DNA from: Paraburkholderia tropica
Lineage (GTDB): Bacteria; Pseudomonadota; Gammaproteobacteria; Burkholderiales; Burkholderiaceae
NCBI RefSeq assembly: GCF_914484835.1
Contig: NZ_CAJZAR010000077.1
Coordinates: forward strand, 145 to 64,144
Length of the DNA: 64,000 bases
Direction of reading: 5' to 3'
A program made the translations under genes and the position numbers. Positions 17,276 to 26,415 of the stretch are shown one piece after another. Under the pieces are notes generated by a model that saw only the letters and a program-made list of their open reading frames with translations, searched no databases and was not told where the DNA came from. The first letter of the stretch is position 1; every line of letters begins with the position of its first letter.

Positions 17276-17659
17276 CTGCGTGCGTTCCGCACGAGGGGAA
17301 GCGTCGGGATATCGCGGCGCAAGACCTGCGGCGCCACGACGAAATCGGAATATGACGGATCACCGAATGAGGAGTTCGGATTCGCTCCAGCCAGAGCTAG
17401 ACCCGCCATGGAACGCATTATCGGGCCTCGCGCCGAAAGCGTCATTAGCACAACGCGCAAGAATCCATTACGGAAATTGTCAAGATGCGATGACGCGGCC
17501 TGGCGTCGCAGTTATCGCGACGACGACGGAGCCAAAAACGCCGACGGCCGCGCCCGCAGCACGCCCGCCCCGCCGCGCTCGCCGGCACATCCGCTAACAT
17601 GACGGTTTGCCTACGCCGCTTCGGCCTTCTTGTGAGCGGCCTCGCCGGCCCCGTCCGCT

Positions 17660-18253
17660 TTGCCCACCTATACCCTTGCCAACACCGTCGGCGCGGAACT
17701 CGAAATCCGCAAGAGCCGCTTCATCGCCCTCGCGATTCCGGTCGCCGACCGCGAAGCCGCCATGGCCGAACTGCGCCGTCTGCGCGACGAACACCCCACG
17801 GCCACGCACGTCTGCTGGGCGCTGCTGGCGGGTGGCCAGTCGGGCATGTCCGACGACGGCGAACCGTCGGGCACGGCGGGCCGCCCGATCCTCGAAGTGC
17901 TGCGCCATCACGATCTCGACGGCGTGCTGGCGGCCGTGGTGCGCTACTACGGCGGCGTGAAGCTCGGCGCGGGCGGCCTCGTGCGCGCCTATACCGATGC
18001 CATCGCGCACGCGCTCAAGGACGCGCCGCGCGTCGAGCGCATCGCGCAGGCGCGCTTCACGGTGGAAGTGGGCTATCCCGACGAAACGCGCGTGCGCCAC
18101 TGGATCGAGCAGGGCCAGCACACGCTGGTGGACAGCCAGTACACGATGACCGTGCGCCTGACGATCCAGCTTCCGGCCACCGAAGTCGATGCCGCGCGCG
18201 ACACGCTGCGCGATCTCACGCAGGGCCGCGCGGGCTTTCCTGAACACGTTTGA
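17660..18253 (+). CDS. yigZ: YigZ/IMPACT-family protein
   Basis: 197 residues, normal for YigZ. The N-terminal half has the UPF0029/IMPACT signature SDDGEPSGTAGRPIL and VVRYYGGVKLGAGGLVRAY; the C-terminal half is the DUF1949-type ferredoxin-like domain. The family is conserved but its role is unclear; a link to translation or ribosome stress comes from eukaryotic IMPACT. The only start that keeps the conserved MPTYTLA opening is TTG at 17660: a TGA lies in frame at 17633 and no ATG intervenes. No good ribosome-binding site is visible. Confidence 0.85.
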   Translation: MPTYTLANTVGAELEIRKSRFIALAIPVADREAAMAELRRLRDEHPTATHVCWALLAGGQSGMSDDGEPSGTAGRPILEVLRHHDLDGVLAAVVRYYGGVKLGAGGLVRAYTDAIAHALKDAPRVERIAQARFTVEVGYPDETRVRHWIEQGQHTLVDSQYTMTVRLTIQLPATEVDAARDTLRDLTQGRAGFPEHV

Positions 18254-18301
18254 ACGCGACTGAAGCCGCGCGTCTCAACGCCTCGAATCACCACCACGCG
18301 C

Positions 18302-19339
18302 TCAAGCCGCAATGATCACCTTGAGCGCCTGCGTGCGCGCCGCCTCGCCGAAGGTCGCGTACGCCTCCATGATCTGATCGAGCGTGAAGCGGTGCGTGAC
18401 GAGCTTGCCCGGTTCGAGCCGCTTCGACTCGACGGTGGCGAGCAGCATCGGCGTGGTATAGGTATCCACCAGCCCGGTCGTGAGCGTGATGTTGTGCGCC
18501 CAGAGCTTCTCCAGATGCAGATCGACCTTGGTGCCGTGCACGCCCACGTTCGCAATCGTGCCGCCCGCGCCGACGATCGACTCGCAGATCGCGAACGTCG
18601 CCGGAATGCCCACCGCCTCGATCGCCACATCCACGCCGCGCCCGTGCGTGAGCGCCATCACGCGCTCGACGGCGTCGCCGCCCTGGCTGTTCACGACGTC
18701 GGTCGCGCCGAAGCGCTTCGCGACTTCGAGCCGGTTGTCGTCGAGATCGATCATGACGATGCGGCCCGGCGCGTAGAACTGCGCTGTCATGAGCGCGGCG
18801 AGCCCGACCGGCCCCGCGCCGACGATCGCCACCGTCTGCCCCGGCTTCACCTTGCCGTTGAGCACGCCGCATTCGAAACCGGTGGGCAGGATGTCGCTGA
18901 GCATCACGAGCGCCTCTTCGTCGGCGTCCTTCGGCAAGTGATAGAGACTCGTGTCGGCGTGCGGAATGCGCACCTTCTCCGCCTGCGTGCCGTCGATCAG
19001 ATGACCGAGAATCCAGCCGCCCGTCGTGCAGTGCGAATACATCTGGCGGCGGCAATATTCGCACTTGCCGCAGGAACTGATGCAGGAGATCAGCACCGCG
19101 TCGCCGACCTTGAAATTCGAGACGCCCTCGCCCACCGCTTCCACCACGCCCACGCCTTCGTGGCCGAGCGTCGTGCCGGGCTTCACCTCGGGCACGTCGC
19201 CCTTGAGGATGTGCAGATCGGTGCCGCAGATGGTCGTCTTCGTGATGCGCACGATCGCATCGGACGGCTTCTCGAGTTTCGGCTCGGGTTTGTCTTCCAG
19301 CGCTTTCTGGCCAGGCCCCTTGAATACGAGTGCTTTCAT
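18302..19339 (-). CDS. Zinc-dependent alcohol dehydrogenase (MDR superfamily)
   Basis: 345 residues. Catalytic zinc ligands Cys38 (TTICGTD) and His60-Glu61 (LGHEGVG) are present; the structural zinc lobe has Cys90, 93, 96 and 104 (CGKCEYCRRQMYSHC). The Rossmann loop GAGPVG (174-179) with Asp198 region (MIDLDD) suggests NAD(H). It oxidises or reduces a primary or secondary alcohol; isopropanol/2,3-butanediol-type relatives share this layout, but the substrate is not decided. ATG follows GGAGGAG. It stands alone, convergent with yigZ. Confidence 0.9.
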   Translation of the reverse strand: MKALVFKGPGQKALEDKPEPKLEKPSDAIVRITKTTICGTDLHILKGDVPEVKPGTTLGHEGVGVVEAVGEGVSNFKVGDAVLISCISSCGKCEYCRRQMYSHCTTGGWILGHLIDGTQAEKVRIPHADTSLYHLPKDADEEALVMLSDILPTGFECGVLNGKVKPGQTVAIVGAGPVGLAALMTAQFYAPGRIVMIDLDDNRLEVAKRFGATDVVNSQGGDAVERVMALTHGRGVDVAIEAVGIPATFAICESIVGAGGTIANVGVHGTKVDLHLEKLWAHNITLTTGLVDTYTTPMLLATVESKRLEPGKLVTHRFTLDQIMEAYATFGEAARTQALKVIIAA

Positions 19340-19856
19340 CTCGCTCCTCCATTTCGGCGATACGAGGAAAAGAAAAGAAACCCTGCGTCGTCCGATGTCA
19401 TGACCGACCCGGACTCAATCGAGCTTAGCACCTGAATAGTGCGCATCCCTGTGCAATAAGGCCGCCATAAAGAGCGCCAGCCGCGGGCGAATCGTCGCAG
19501 GTCGCGCATGAATGCAAACCGCGAACGCAAAGCGAAGAAACGGCGGAAACAGCGACAAAAGAAAACGGACAAAAAAAAGCCGCCGATGAAATCGGCGGCT
19601 AAACAGGGGACGTGAAGAACAACCGCGAATCGACTATCGAATCGACCCGACGCACCCATCATGGCGATGCAAAATTAAGGCAAACTTAAACCTGCGGGAA
19701 AGTCCGCGAAAATGTTCATGACCGCGGTTTTGTGACAGCGCATTGCAGCCGTTCAGAAAGCAGCGAATCGCACGATCGATTACTCTCGTTGCCGGGCTGC
19801 ACACGCGCCGCCACGTCCGACCGGCAGGCCGCGCATCATCACGTGAAAGGGCCGAT
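19340..19856. other. Intergenic region with an orphan terminator
   Basis: About 517 bp divergent between the alcohol dehydrogenase and the small membrane-protein gene. It carries the terminator at 19571-19599 and an AT-rich inverted repeat CTTAA/TTAAG near 19675-19692. No convincing gene. Confidence 0.5.
19571..19599 (-). terminator. Orphan minus-strand terminator upstream of the alcohol dehydrogenase
   Basis: Read on the minus strand: GCCGCCGAT, loop TTC, ATCGGCGGC, then eight Ts (19578-19571). The 9-bp stem and T8 are textbook, yet no minus-strand gene ends nearby; the nearest upstream one ends at 20153. A small RNA starting within 19600-19860, or attenuation before the dehydrogenase at 19339, would explain it. 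Confidence 0.72.
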
Positions 19857-20096
19857 ATGATCTTCGATCGTTTAAGGGCAGGCGCTGGTCCCGAGCGGCG
19901 CCATCGCGTCTGGAGCAAGCTGCGCATCTTCGTGGCCGCCATCGGCACGCTCGGCTCGGCCACGGGCATCGCCATCGCCGTGCTCGGGCTCGTGCAGTTC
20001 AATAACCAGAAGGTGATGGTCGGCGTGGCCGTCATCATCGTCTCGACGGCGGTGTACGTCACGATTCTGGCCCGCGACCGTAATCGCGTCGATTAG
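19857..20096 (+). CDS. Small two-helix inner-membrane protein, unknown function
   Basis: 79 residues with two hydrophobic segments (about 25-42 and 49-68) joined by a short polar loop, FNNQK. The N-terminal ~20 residues are basic, placing them in the cytoplasm. GAAAGGG precedes the ATG at good spacing. No family recognised; convergent with the following unknown gene. Confidence 0.55.
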   Translation: MIFDRLRAGAGPERRHRVWSKLRIFVAAIGTLGSATGIAIAVLGLVQFNNQKVMVGVAVIIVSTAVYVTILARDRNRVD

Positions 20097-20152
20097 GTCA
20101 GTGGTCGATCGGTCGTCGCGCGCCGTGGACCCGCCACGGCCGCGCGGCGCTT

Positions 20153-20551
20153 TCACGCGCCCTGCCCAACCGGCAGGCAAGGCACCGCGCTGCGGTAGTG
20201 ATCGTAGACACGCTCGCGCTCCTCGCTCGCGAGTCTGCGTTTTTCCGTGAGCTTGAGCATGCGATGGCGGTCCGCGCCGAGCGTCGCGTAGTAGCGCTCC
20301 GAATGCAGGCGCCGAAAGCGCGTGAAGAAGTCCGGCCCGGGCAGTCCCGAATCGGTCGCGAGCAGCGACGCATAATCGGCAACCTGCGGCTCGCACAGCG
20401 CCGCCGCCGACGCTTCGAGCTGTTCGTAACGCTCGCGCAGCGGCACCGTCTGCGCGAACAGCGCATGAAACGCTCCATACGGCACGAGACCACGCCGGCT
20501 GGCTGCGCGCCGCAGCAGGCGTCCTACCTTTTCGTCGAGTTCTCTGTTCAT
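20153..20551 (-). CDS. Hypothetical protein, helical and charged
   Basis: 132 residues, rich in Arg, Leu, Glu and Tyr and predicted mainly alpha-helical and cytosolic; no signal peptide, membrane helix or known motif. Codon third positions are GC-rich as expected for a real gene of this genome. The ribosome-binding site is weak. Family not recognised. Confidence 0.5.
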   Translation of the reverse strand: MNRELDEKVGRLLRRAASRRGLVPYGAFHALFAQTVPLRERYEQLEASAAALCEPQVADYASLLATDSGLPGPDFFTRFRRLHSERYYATLGADRHRMLKLTEKRRLASEERERVYDHYRSAVPCLPVGQGA

Positions 20552-21177
20552 TGCTGTAGCCCGTAAAAGTATTCAAGGCGAGGGATGCAATGCGGATTCG
20601 CGCCGCGTCGCGCAACAGCGTGAAACCGGCCAGCCCTTTCCATCCGATCGACTCAATTCAAATCGCATTCGTCGATTCAAACGCGTCAATTCAGGCACAT
20701 CGAATTTCGTAAAGCGATTCAATGCAAATCGGAAATGCATTCTGCCCAAAATTACCGGATCGCTCTCGCAATCTGCCCCCGGCAATGGCGGGAAAAAAAG
20801 ATTGCAAACATTGTCGGTGACCGCTGTGCGGTCCATCATGACGCAAACGCGCAATGGCTCGACCCATTGTTCAGCGAATTGGATACGTACATTTTTTCCG
20901 ATAGACCAGGAAAATCTGTAAGTCAAGCAGACTATTTTTCCGCTAGCTATACACATTCCCTACAAAAACAATTATTAATATCCGCTGCGGACTGCCCGAG
21001 CGGTCCGCACGCGTCTCAGATGAGACGTCACGTTTCGCCGTCCGCAAGAGGCCGCGCGTCATGCCGTGAATGGCGCAAGGCCGCAGCAAACGACAAGACC
21101 CGCATGCAGGAATTGGGTTGAAGGAGCGGCGCATCCGCAAGCCGCATGACCGGAATCTTTCGTCGACGAGTGATCAC
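20552..21177. other. AT-richer intergenic region with palindromes upstream of an HTH gene
   Basis: About 626 bp, lower GC than either side. It holds a hairpin GCGGAC/GTCCGC (20987-20992 and 21003-21008) and a palindrome CGTCTCA-GA-TGAGACG (21012-21027), both possible regulator sites. Frames on either strand (around 20573-20956 and 20735-21121) have poor codon bias and are not called. Confidence 0.45.
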
Positions 21178-21582
21178 ATGCTGACCAGAACCGAAAATTT
21201 ACCGAGCGTCGCGCGCCGGATGGCCGCCGGACAGATGCTCGTGGAAGGCGCCACGGTGCATGCCGTGGCTGATTCCCTGCACCTCTCCGCCCAGACGGTG
21301 CGCCGCTACAAATCGATCGTGGAGGACGGCGGTCTCGCCGCGCTCCAGCAGATGAGCGTAGGCGGGCGTCCCTCCGTGCTCGACCAGGCCGCGCTAGGCT
21401 GGATCGCCAATGCGCTGCACGGCTCGGCGCGAGAGCACGGCTTTGCAAGCGACGCGTGGACCAACAGCCGCGTGCGCGAACTGATCGGCCGCCAGTTCGG
21501 GGTCCATTATTCGCGCGTCTACACGTGGCAGATCGTGTCGAACCTCGGCCTCGGCCATCGCCTGTCGAAATCGGCACGCTGA
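21178..21582 (+). CDS. Stand-alone helix-turn-helix/winged-helix protein of the IS630-transposase N-terminal type
   Basis: 134 residues. Residues 15-50 form an HTH (VHAVADSLHLSAQTVRRYKS), then GGRPSVLD and a second winged-helix unit ending VHYSRVYTWQIVSNLGLGHR. This order is that of IS630-family transposases, but the DDE catalytic domain is absent: the protein stops at residue 134 and no DDE frame follows. No inverted repeats typical of an intact IS flank it. It is therefore either a relic or a domesticated DNA-binding protein. ATG 21178 is taken over an upstream in-frame ATG (21070) because the domain starts here; there is no strong Shine-Dalgarno. Confidence 0.65.
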   Translation: MLTRTENLPSVARRMAAGQMLVEGATVHAVADSLHLSAQTVRRYKSIVEDGGLAALQQMSVGGRPSVLDQAALGWIANALHGSAREHGFASDAWTNSRVRELIGRQFGVHYSRVYTWQIVSNLGLGHRLSKSAR

Positions 21583-21738
21583 GTCGAGGGGGTTCACGCG
21601 AGCAGGTCCGGCGATTTCAGCAAACGTTGCACTCAGCCTGAACCCGATCGCGGGCGGCGTCGTCACGCTGCCCGCGACAGTCGTTGCGTGCCGCGCGCGT
21701 GTGCGTTGATCCGAGCGACGCCCACGCATCCAACCCCG

Positions 21739-23397
21739 TCAATCCGTCACGTCCGGCGCAGCCGATGCGCCGCGCGTGGCGTTTTCCTCGCCGCTCCACG
21801 CCTTCGCGCGCACCTGGTTGCGCCCTGCGTCCTTGGCTTCGTAGAGTTGCGCGTCGGCGGCCGCCAGCAGCTTCGCGGCACTGCCGCCCACGGGCGGATC
21901 GCAACTGGCGCAGCCCACGCTGACCGTCACGCAGCCGTAGCGCGAGCCCGTGAACGCGAGATTCGCCGACTCGATGCGCCGCCGGATTTTCTGCGCGATC
22001 TTCTCCGCGCCCGCGAGCGTCACGCCCGGCAGCACCACGGCGAACTCCTCGCCGCCATAGCGCGCGGCCATATCGGAGGCGCGCCGCGTGCCCGAGGCGA
22101 TGCGTTCGGCGACGACCGCGAGCACCTCGTCGCCCGCGGCGTGGCCGTAGGTGTCGTTGAAGATCTTGAAGTGATCGATGTCGAGAAACAGCACGCCCAG
22201 CGGCGTGCGCTCGCGCACCGCACGCTCCCATTCGGCGTCCAGACGCTGGTCGAGCGCGCGGCGGTTCGACAGACCCGTGAGCGGATCGGTGACCGCGAGG
22301 CGCAGCAGCTCCTCTTCGGCGATCAGCTTGTCGCGCAGCGCGAACGCGAGAATCCACGAAACCGCGACCCATGCGCCGCCGAACACCGTCGTCATCACGA
22401 GCGCGATCGTGCTGCGGCGGCGCCAGCCCGCGAGAATATCGCTGACGGCGGGCGCGATGCCAATGATGATCGGCGTCGCGCCCACGCGGCTATAGGTGTA
22501 GAGGCGCTCGACGCCGTCGACTTGCGCGTGCGCCGCGAAGGTGCCCGAATCGTGGCTCATCATGATCCTGAAGTTGCGCCACTGCGCGAAATTGGCGCCG
22601 ATGCCGTTCGTCAGTTGCGGCCGGCTCGCGAGCAGCGTGCCGTCGCCCATCATGATGATGACCGCGCCGCGCGGCCCCATGTCGAGGCGATCCAGCAATT
22701 GCTGAAAATATTCGAGCCGCACGACGAGCAGCGCGACGCCCGCGAACGCGCCGTCGTCCGCGTTGATGCGGCGCGAGAGCCCGACCGACAGCACGCCGTT
22801 GCGCAGCCGCGATGCGTAGGGCTTCGAAATAAACAGGCCGCGCTGCGGATCGTCCTGTTGCGCGACGAAGTAATCGCGGTCCGCCACGGAACTCGCGGGC
22901 GGAATCGTGTCGCTCTGCGAGGCCTTCACGTAGCCTTGCGCGTCGAGCACGTAAGCGCCGCCGAGATACGAGGCCGCCGTCGCGCGGTCGAACAGCACGC
23001 GCTGGCGCAGCGCGTCGGGCAGCGTCCACGTCGAGCGCTGCTGCGCGCCCGTCACCACGGCGCGCAACGAGAGATCGTAAAGCTCGACGTTGCGCGCGAT
23101 GTCGCTGCTCAGGAGCCGCACGATGTTCTCTGAATTCTCGACCGCGTGCCGCAACTCCTCGGCGCGGCTTTCGTAGAACGCGGCGTAGGTGACGGCCGCC
23201 ATCACCGTGGCGACGAGCGTGCCGGACAGCGCCGCGAAAAACGGATGATTGCCGATCGCGCGCGTGGCGAGCCGGCCTTGCGCGAACAGCCAGCGGCGCA
23301 GACGCTGCCCCGGCGAGAACACGCGGCGCGGCGGCACGCCCGGCGCGGCAGGCTCTCGCTCATGCTCCCGCTCAGGCTCTCGAACACGGTCGACCAC
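21739..23397 (-). CDS. Membrane diguanylate cyclase with dCache-type periplasmic sensor
   Basis: 552 residues. Two membrane helices (about 53-75 and 330-354) bracket a periplasmic dCache-like sensor of about 250 residues. The GGDEF domain (365-530) has DPLTGLSNRR, FLDIDHFK and an active GGEEF (448-452). The inhibitory site RASD (439-442) sits exactly five residues before GGEEF, so product inhibition by c-di-GMP is expected. The protein turns 2 GTP into c-di-GMP in response to an unknown external ligand. The N-terminal 45 residues are Arg/Pro/Glu-rich; a later start is possible. Confidence 0.9.
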   Translation of the reverse strand: MVDRVREPEREHEREPAAPGVPPRRVFSPGQRLRRWLFAQGRLATRAIGNHPFFAALSGTLVATVMAAVTYAAFYESRAEELRHAVENSENIVRLLSSDIARNVELYDLSLRAVVTGAQQRSTWTLPDALRQRVLFDRATAASYLGGAYVLDAQGYVKASQSDTIPPASSVADRDYFVAQQDDPQRGLFISKPYASRLRNGVLSVGLSRRINADDGAFAGVALLVVRLEYFQQLLDRLDMGPRGAVIIMMGDGTLLASRPQLTNGIGANFAQWRNFRIMMSHDSGTFAAHAQVDGVERLYTYSRVGATPIIIGIAPAVSDILAGWRRRSTIALVMTTVFGGAWVAVSWILAFALRDKLIAEEELLRLAVTDPLTGLSNRRALDQRLDAEWERAVRERTPLGVLFLDIDHFKIFNDTYGHAAGDEVLAVVAERIASGTRRASDMAARYGGEEFAVVLPGVTLAGAEKIAQKIRRRIESANLAFTGSRYGCVTVSVGCASCDPPVGGSAAKLLAAADAQLYEAKDAGRNQVRAKAWSGEENATRGASAAPDVTD

Positions 23398-23605
23398 GCG
23401 CTCATTCCTCCGACGATTGAGACACGAAATTCACGCCATACCCGCGCAAACCCACGCGAAGCCCCCGCCAAACGCGCGCATCCTGCCGCCTTCGCACGGC
23501 GTGCCCATGAAAATGTCATCAATCCGACACGCTGGCTCTGGATGATCGGAAACGCGACTTTCGCCGCATTTTCATCGCCCTTCCAGCTACAGGAGCCAGC
23601 ACGTC

Positions 23606-25204
23606 ATGCCGGACCTTTCCCTGTCACCGCAGCCGGGCGCCACGCCTGCACGCGGCCGCAGCGCGAGCCTGCTCGCCTTCCTGCTCGTGATCGCAGCGGG
23701 TGCCGTCTACGTCGGCATGCATCTCGCCGACGATCTGTCTCCCGTGCGCGAAAGCTCCGCGCTGCCGTGGCTGCTGCTCGGCATCGCGCTGCTGATCGCG
23801 CTGGGCTTCGAATTCGTGAACGGCTTCCACGATACCGCGAATGCCGTCGCAACCGTCATCTACACGCACTCGCTTTCGCCGAACCTCGCCGTGATCTGGT
23901 CGGGCGCGTGGAATTTCCTCGGCGTGCTCACGTCCTCGGGCGCGGTGGCGTTCGGCATCCTGCAACTGCTGCCCGTCGAGCTGATCCTGCAAGTCGGCAG
24001 CAGCGCCGGTTTCGCGATGGTGTTCGCACTCCTGATCGCCGCGATCATCTGGAATCTGGGCACGTGGTACTTCGGCCTGCCGTCGTCGAGTTCGCACACG
24101 CTGATCGGATCGATCATCGGCGTGGGCCTGATGAACCAGATGATGCACGGTTCGGGCGGCACGAGCGGCGTGGACTGGAGCCAGGCGCTCGGCGTCGGCA
24201 AGTCGCTGCTGTTCTCGCCGATCGTCGGCTTCCTGTGCGCCGCGCTGCTGCTGCTCGTGCTCAAGGCGCTCGTGCGCGTGCCCGCGCTCTACGCCGAGCC
24301 GAAGGGCAAGGAGCCGCCGCCGTTCTGGATCCGCGCGCTGCTGATCCTCACCTGCACGGGCGTGTCGTTCGCGCACGGCTCGAACGACGGCCAGAAGGGC
24401 ATGGGCCTCATCATGCTGATCCTGATCGGCACGGTGCCGACCGCCTACGCGCTCAACAAGGCCGTGACGGCCGGCGAATCGCAGACCTTCGTCGCGGTCG
24501 CCGAACAAGCCTCGCGCACCTTCGACAAGTATGCGAACGGCGTGCCCGCGCCGGCCGATGCCGCCGCCGTGCGCAGCGAAATCGAACGCTACATCAGTTC
24601 GCGCACGCTCGCGCCGCAGACGATTCCGGCGCTCTCCGCGCTGTCTTCGGAAGTGGGCAAGCAGGTGGCGGGCTACGGCTCGATGGCGAACGTGCCGCAA
24701 TCGGTCGTCGATAACGTGCGCAACAACATGTATGTGATTTCCGAGGCGATCCGCCTGATCGACAAGGCGAAGCAACCCGCCTTCGCCGCCGACGACGCCA
24801 AGGCGATCCTCAACTTCCGCAGCCAGATCGACCACGCGACCAAGTTCATCCCGACGTGGGTGAAAGTGGCGGTGGCGATCGCGCTGGGACTCGGCACGAT
24901 GGTGGGCTGGAAGCGCATCGTGGTGACGGTGGGCGAGCGCATCGGCAAGCAGCACCTGACCTACGGCCAGGGCGCGAGCGCCGAACTCGTGGCGATGGCG
25001 ACCATCGGCGCCGCCGACGCCTACGGCCTGCCGGTCTCGACCACGCACGTGCTGTCCTCGGGCGTGGCGGGCACGATGGCCGCCAACGGCTCGGGCCTGC
25101 AATGGAACACGGTGCGCAGCCTCGTGCTCGCGTGGGTGCTCACGCTGCCCGTGTCGATCGTGCTCGCGGGCGGGCTGTACTGGGTGTTCCGCCACCTGTT
25201 CTGA
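23606..25204 (+). CDS. pitA: Low-affinity inorganic phosphate transporter, Pit family
   Basis: 532 residues with about ten membrane helices. The duplicated PHO4 signatures are present: GFEFVNGFHDTANAVAT near 70-87 in the first half and GLPVSTTHVLSSGVAG near 474-489 in the second, with a long soluble loop (about 290-420) between. Pit carriers import metal-phosphate with protons. ATG 23606 follows AGGAG at good distance. It converges with the polyphosphate kinase gene across a shared terminator, a sensible phosphate-handling pair. Confidence 0.92.
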   Translation: MPDLSLSPQPGATPARGRSASLLAFLLVIAAGAVYVGMHLADDLSPVRESSALPWLLLGIALLIALGFEFVNGFHDTANAVATVIYTHSLSPNLAVIWSGAWNFLGVLTSSGAVAFGILQLLPVELILQVGSSAGFAMVFALLIAAIIWNLGTWYFGLPSSSSHTLIGSIIGVGLMNQMMHGSGGTSGVDWSQALGVGKSLLFSPIVGFLCAALLLLVLKALVRVPALYAEPKGKEPPPFWIRALLILTCTGVSFAHGSNDGQKGMGLIMLILIGTVPTAYALNKAVTAGESQTFVAVAEQASRTFDKYANGVPAPADAAAVRSEIERYISSRTLAPQTIPALSALSSEVGKQVAGYGSMANVPQSVVDNVRNNMYVISEAIRLIDKAKQPAFAADDAKAILNFRSQIDHATKFIPTWVKVAVAIALGLGTMVGWKRIVVTVGERIGKQHLTYGQGASAELVAMATIGAADAYGLPVSTTHVLSSGVAGTMAANGSGLQWNTVRSLVLAWVLTLPVSIVLAGGLYWVFRHLF

Positions 25205-25265
25205 GCGCCGCGTCCGGTTCGGATTTTCGCTATCGGCAAGGACCGCAAGCCAGCAACACCGATGC

Positions 25266-25300
25266 AAAAAAAACCGCGCCCTGTGAGGGGCGCGGCTTTT
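25266..25300. terminator. Bidirectional terminator between pitA and ppk2
   Basis: CCGCGCCC (25274-25281) pairs with GGGCGCGG (25288-25295). Eight As precede the stem and a CTTTTTCC run follows it, so it can stop transcription from both convergent genes. Confidence 0.85.
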
Positions 25301-25342
25301 TCCTTGCGCCGCCGAAGCCGCGCAGCCGACGAAACCCGACGC

Positions 25343-26281
25343 TCAATACACGTCGGGCACGATCATGGTTTCGGGCACCGGCTGGCGGATGTAATCGGGA
25401 TGATGCACGCGCGCGGGCAGCGTCACCTGCGGATGCTCGACCTCGTGATACGGCACCTGGCTCAGCAGATGGTGAATGCAGTTCAGACGCGCGCGCTTCT
25501 TGTCCACGCCCTGCACGACCCACCACGGCGCTTCGGGAATATGCGAGCGCTGCAGCATCACTTCCTTCACGTGCGTGTACGCTTCCCAGCGGCGGCGGCT
25601 TTCGAGGTCCATCGGCGAAAGCTTCCATTGCTTGAGCGGATCGTCGATACGGCTCTGGAAGCGCACTTCCTGTTCGTCGTCGGTGATCGAGAACCAGTAC
25701 TTGACGATCTGCACGCCGCTGCGCACGAGCATCTTCTCGAACTCGGGCACCGAGCGGAAGAACTCTTCGTATTCGTCGTCGGTGCAGAAGTTCATCACGC
25801 GCTCGACGCCCGCGCGGTTGTACCAGCTACGGTCGAACAGCACCATTTCGCCGCCCGCCGGCAGATGCTGCACATAACGCTGGAAATACCACTGCGTGCG
25901 CTCGCGGTTGTTCGGCGCGGGCAGCGCGGCCACGCGGCACATGCGCGGATTCAGGCGCTGCGTGATGCGCTTGATGACGCCGCCCTTGCCCGCCGCGTCG
26001 CGGCCCTCGAAGATCACGACGAGGCGATGGCCGGTGCTCACGATCCAGTCCTGCATCTTCACGAGTTCGCCTTGAAGGCGGATCAGCTCGCGGAAATAGA
26101 CGCGGCGCAGCGCGCGCGCTTCGTCGCTGATCTGCAGACCGCTTTCCTGCAGGCGGTCGTCGACTTCCATTTCGAGTTCTTCGTCGTAGGCGTCGATCAG
26201 TTCTTCGTCGAGACGGCGGCGGCGATGGCGCTCCGCTTCCTCGTCTTGCTCGATGGCCGCTTCGCGGTCCAGTTCGTTCAT
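25343..26281 (-). CDS. ppk2: Polyphosphate kinase 2
   Basis: 312 residues, single PPK2 domain. Walker A FEGRDAAGKGG (91-101) and Walker B-like LFDRSWYNRAG (148-158) are intact, and a basic lid KKRAR lies near 257. PPK2 enzymes move phosphate between polyphosphate and nucleoside diphosphates (GDP/ADP). A single domain with an acidic N-terminal extension fits the class I type, though class is inferred. ATG 26281 follows AAAAAGGAGA; an upstream in-frame start at 26362 is less likely. Confidence 0.92.
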   Translation of the reverse strand: MNELDREAAIEQDEEAERHRRRRLDEELIDAYDEELEMEVDDRLQESGLQISDEARALRRVYFRELIRLQGELVKMQDWIVSTGHRLVVIFEGRDAAGKGGVIKRITQRLNPRMCRVAALPAPNNRERTQWYFQRYVQHLPAGGEMVLFDRSWYNRAGVERVMNFCTDDEYEEFFRSVPEFEKMLVRSGVQIVKYWFSITDDEQEVRFQSRIDDPLKQWKLSPMDLESRRRWEAYTHVKEVMLQRSHIPEAPWWVVQGVDKKRARLNCIHHLLSQVPYHEVEHPQVTLPARVHHPDYIRQPVPETMIVPDVY

Positions 26282-26415
26282 GGCGACTCTCCTTTTTCGA
26301 TCAATGGCACCCCGCGCCGGATGCGCCCCGCGCGAGCGAAGCGCCGATGGACACGGCCACACGCCACTATCGGCGCGGTGGGTGTCACGCGTATTTCATA
26401 TGCATCGCGCGATGT

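Larger units (their letters stand above)
17099..17659. other. Intergenic region holding the C4-like RNA
   Basis: About 560 bp between the ClpP/LprI fusion and yigZ. Apart from the putative RNA (17202-17275) there is no gene; frames through 17276-17600 have poor codon bias and no supported start. Confidence 0.5.

Noticed and set aside
17126-17602. Open frames through the C4-like RNA region
   Set aside because: Poor codon bias and the ATG at 17232 lies inside the terminator stem region.
20735-21121. 128-residue plus-strand frame in the AT-rich gap before the HTH gene
   Set aside because: No ribosome-binding site, codon use unlike any neighbour, no recognisable family; counted as chance.
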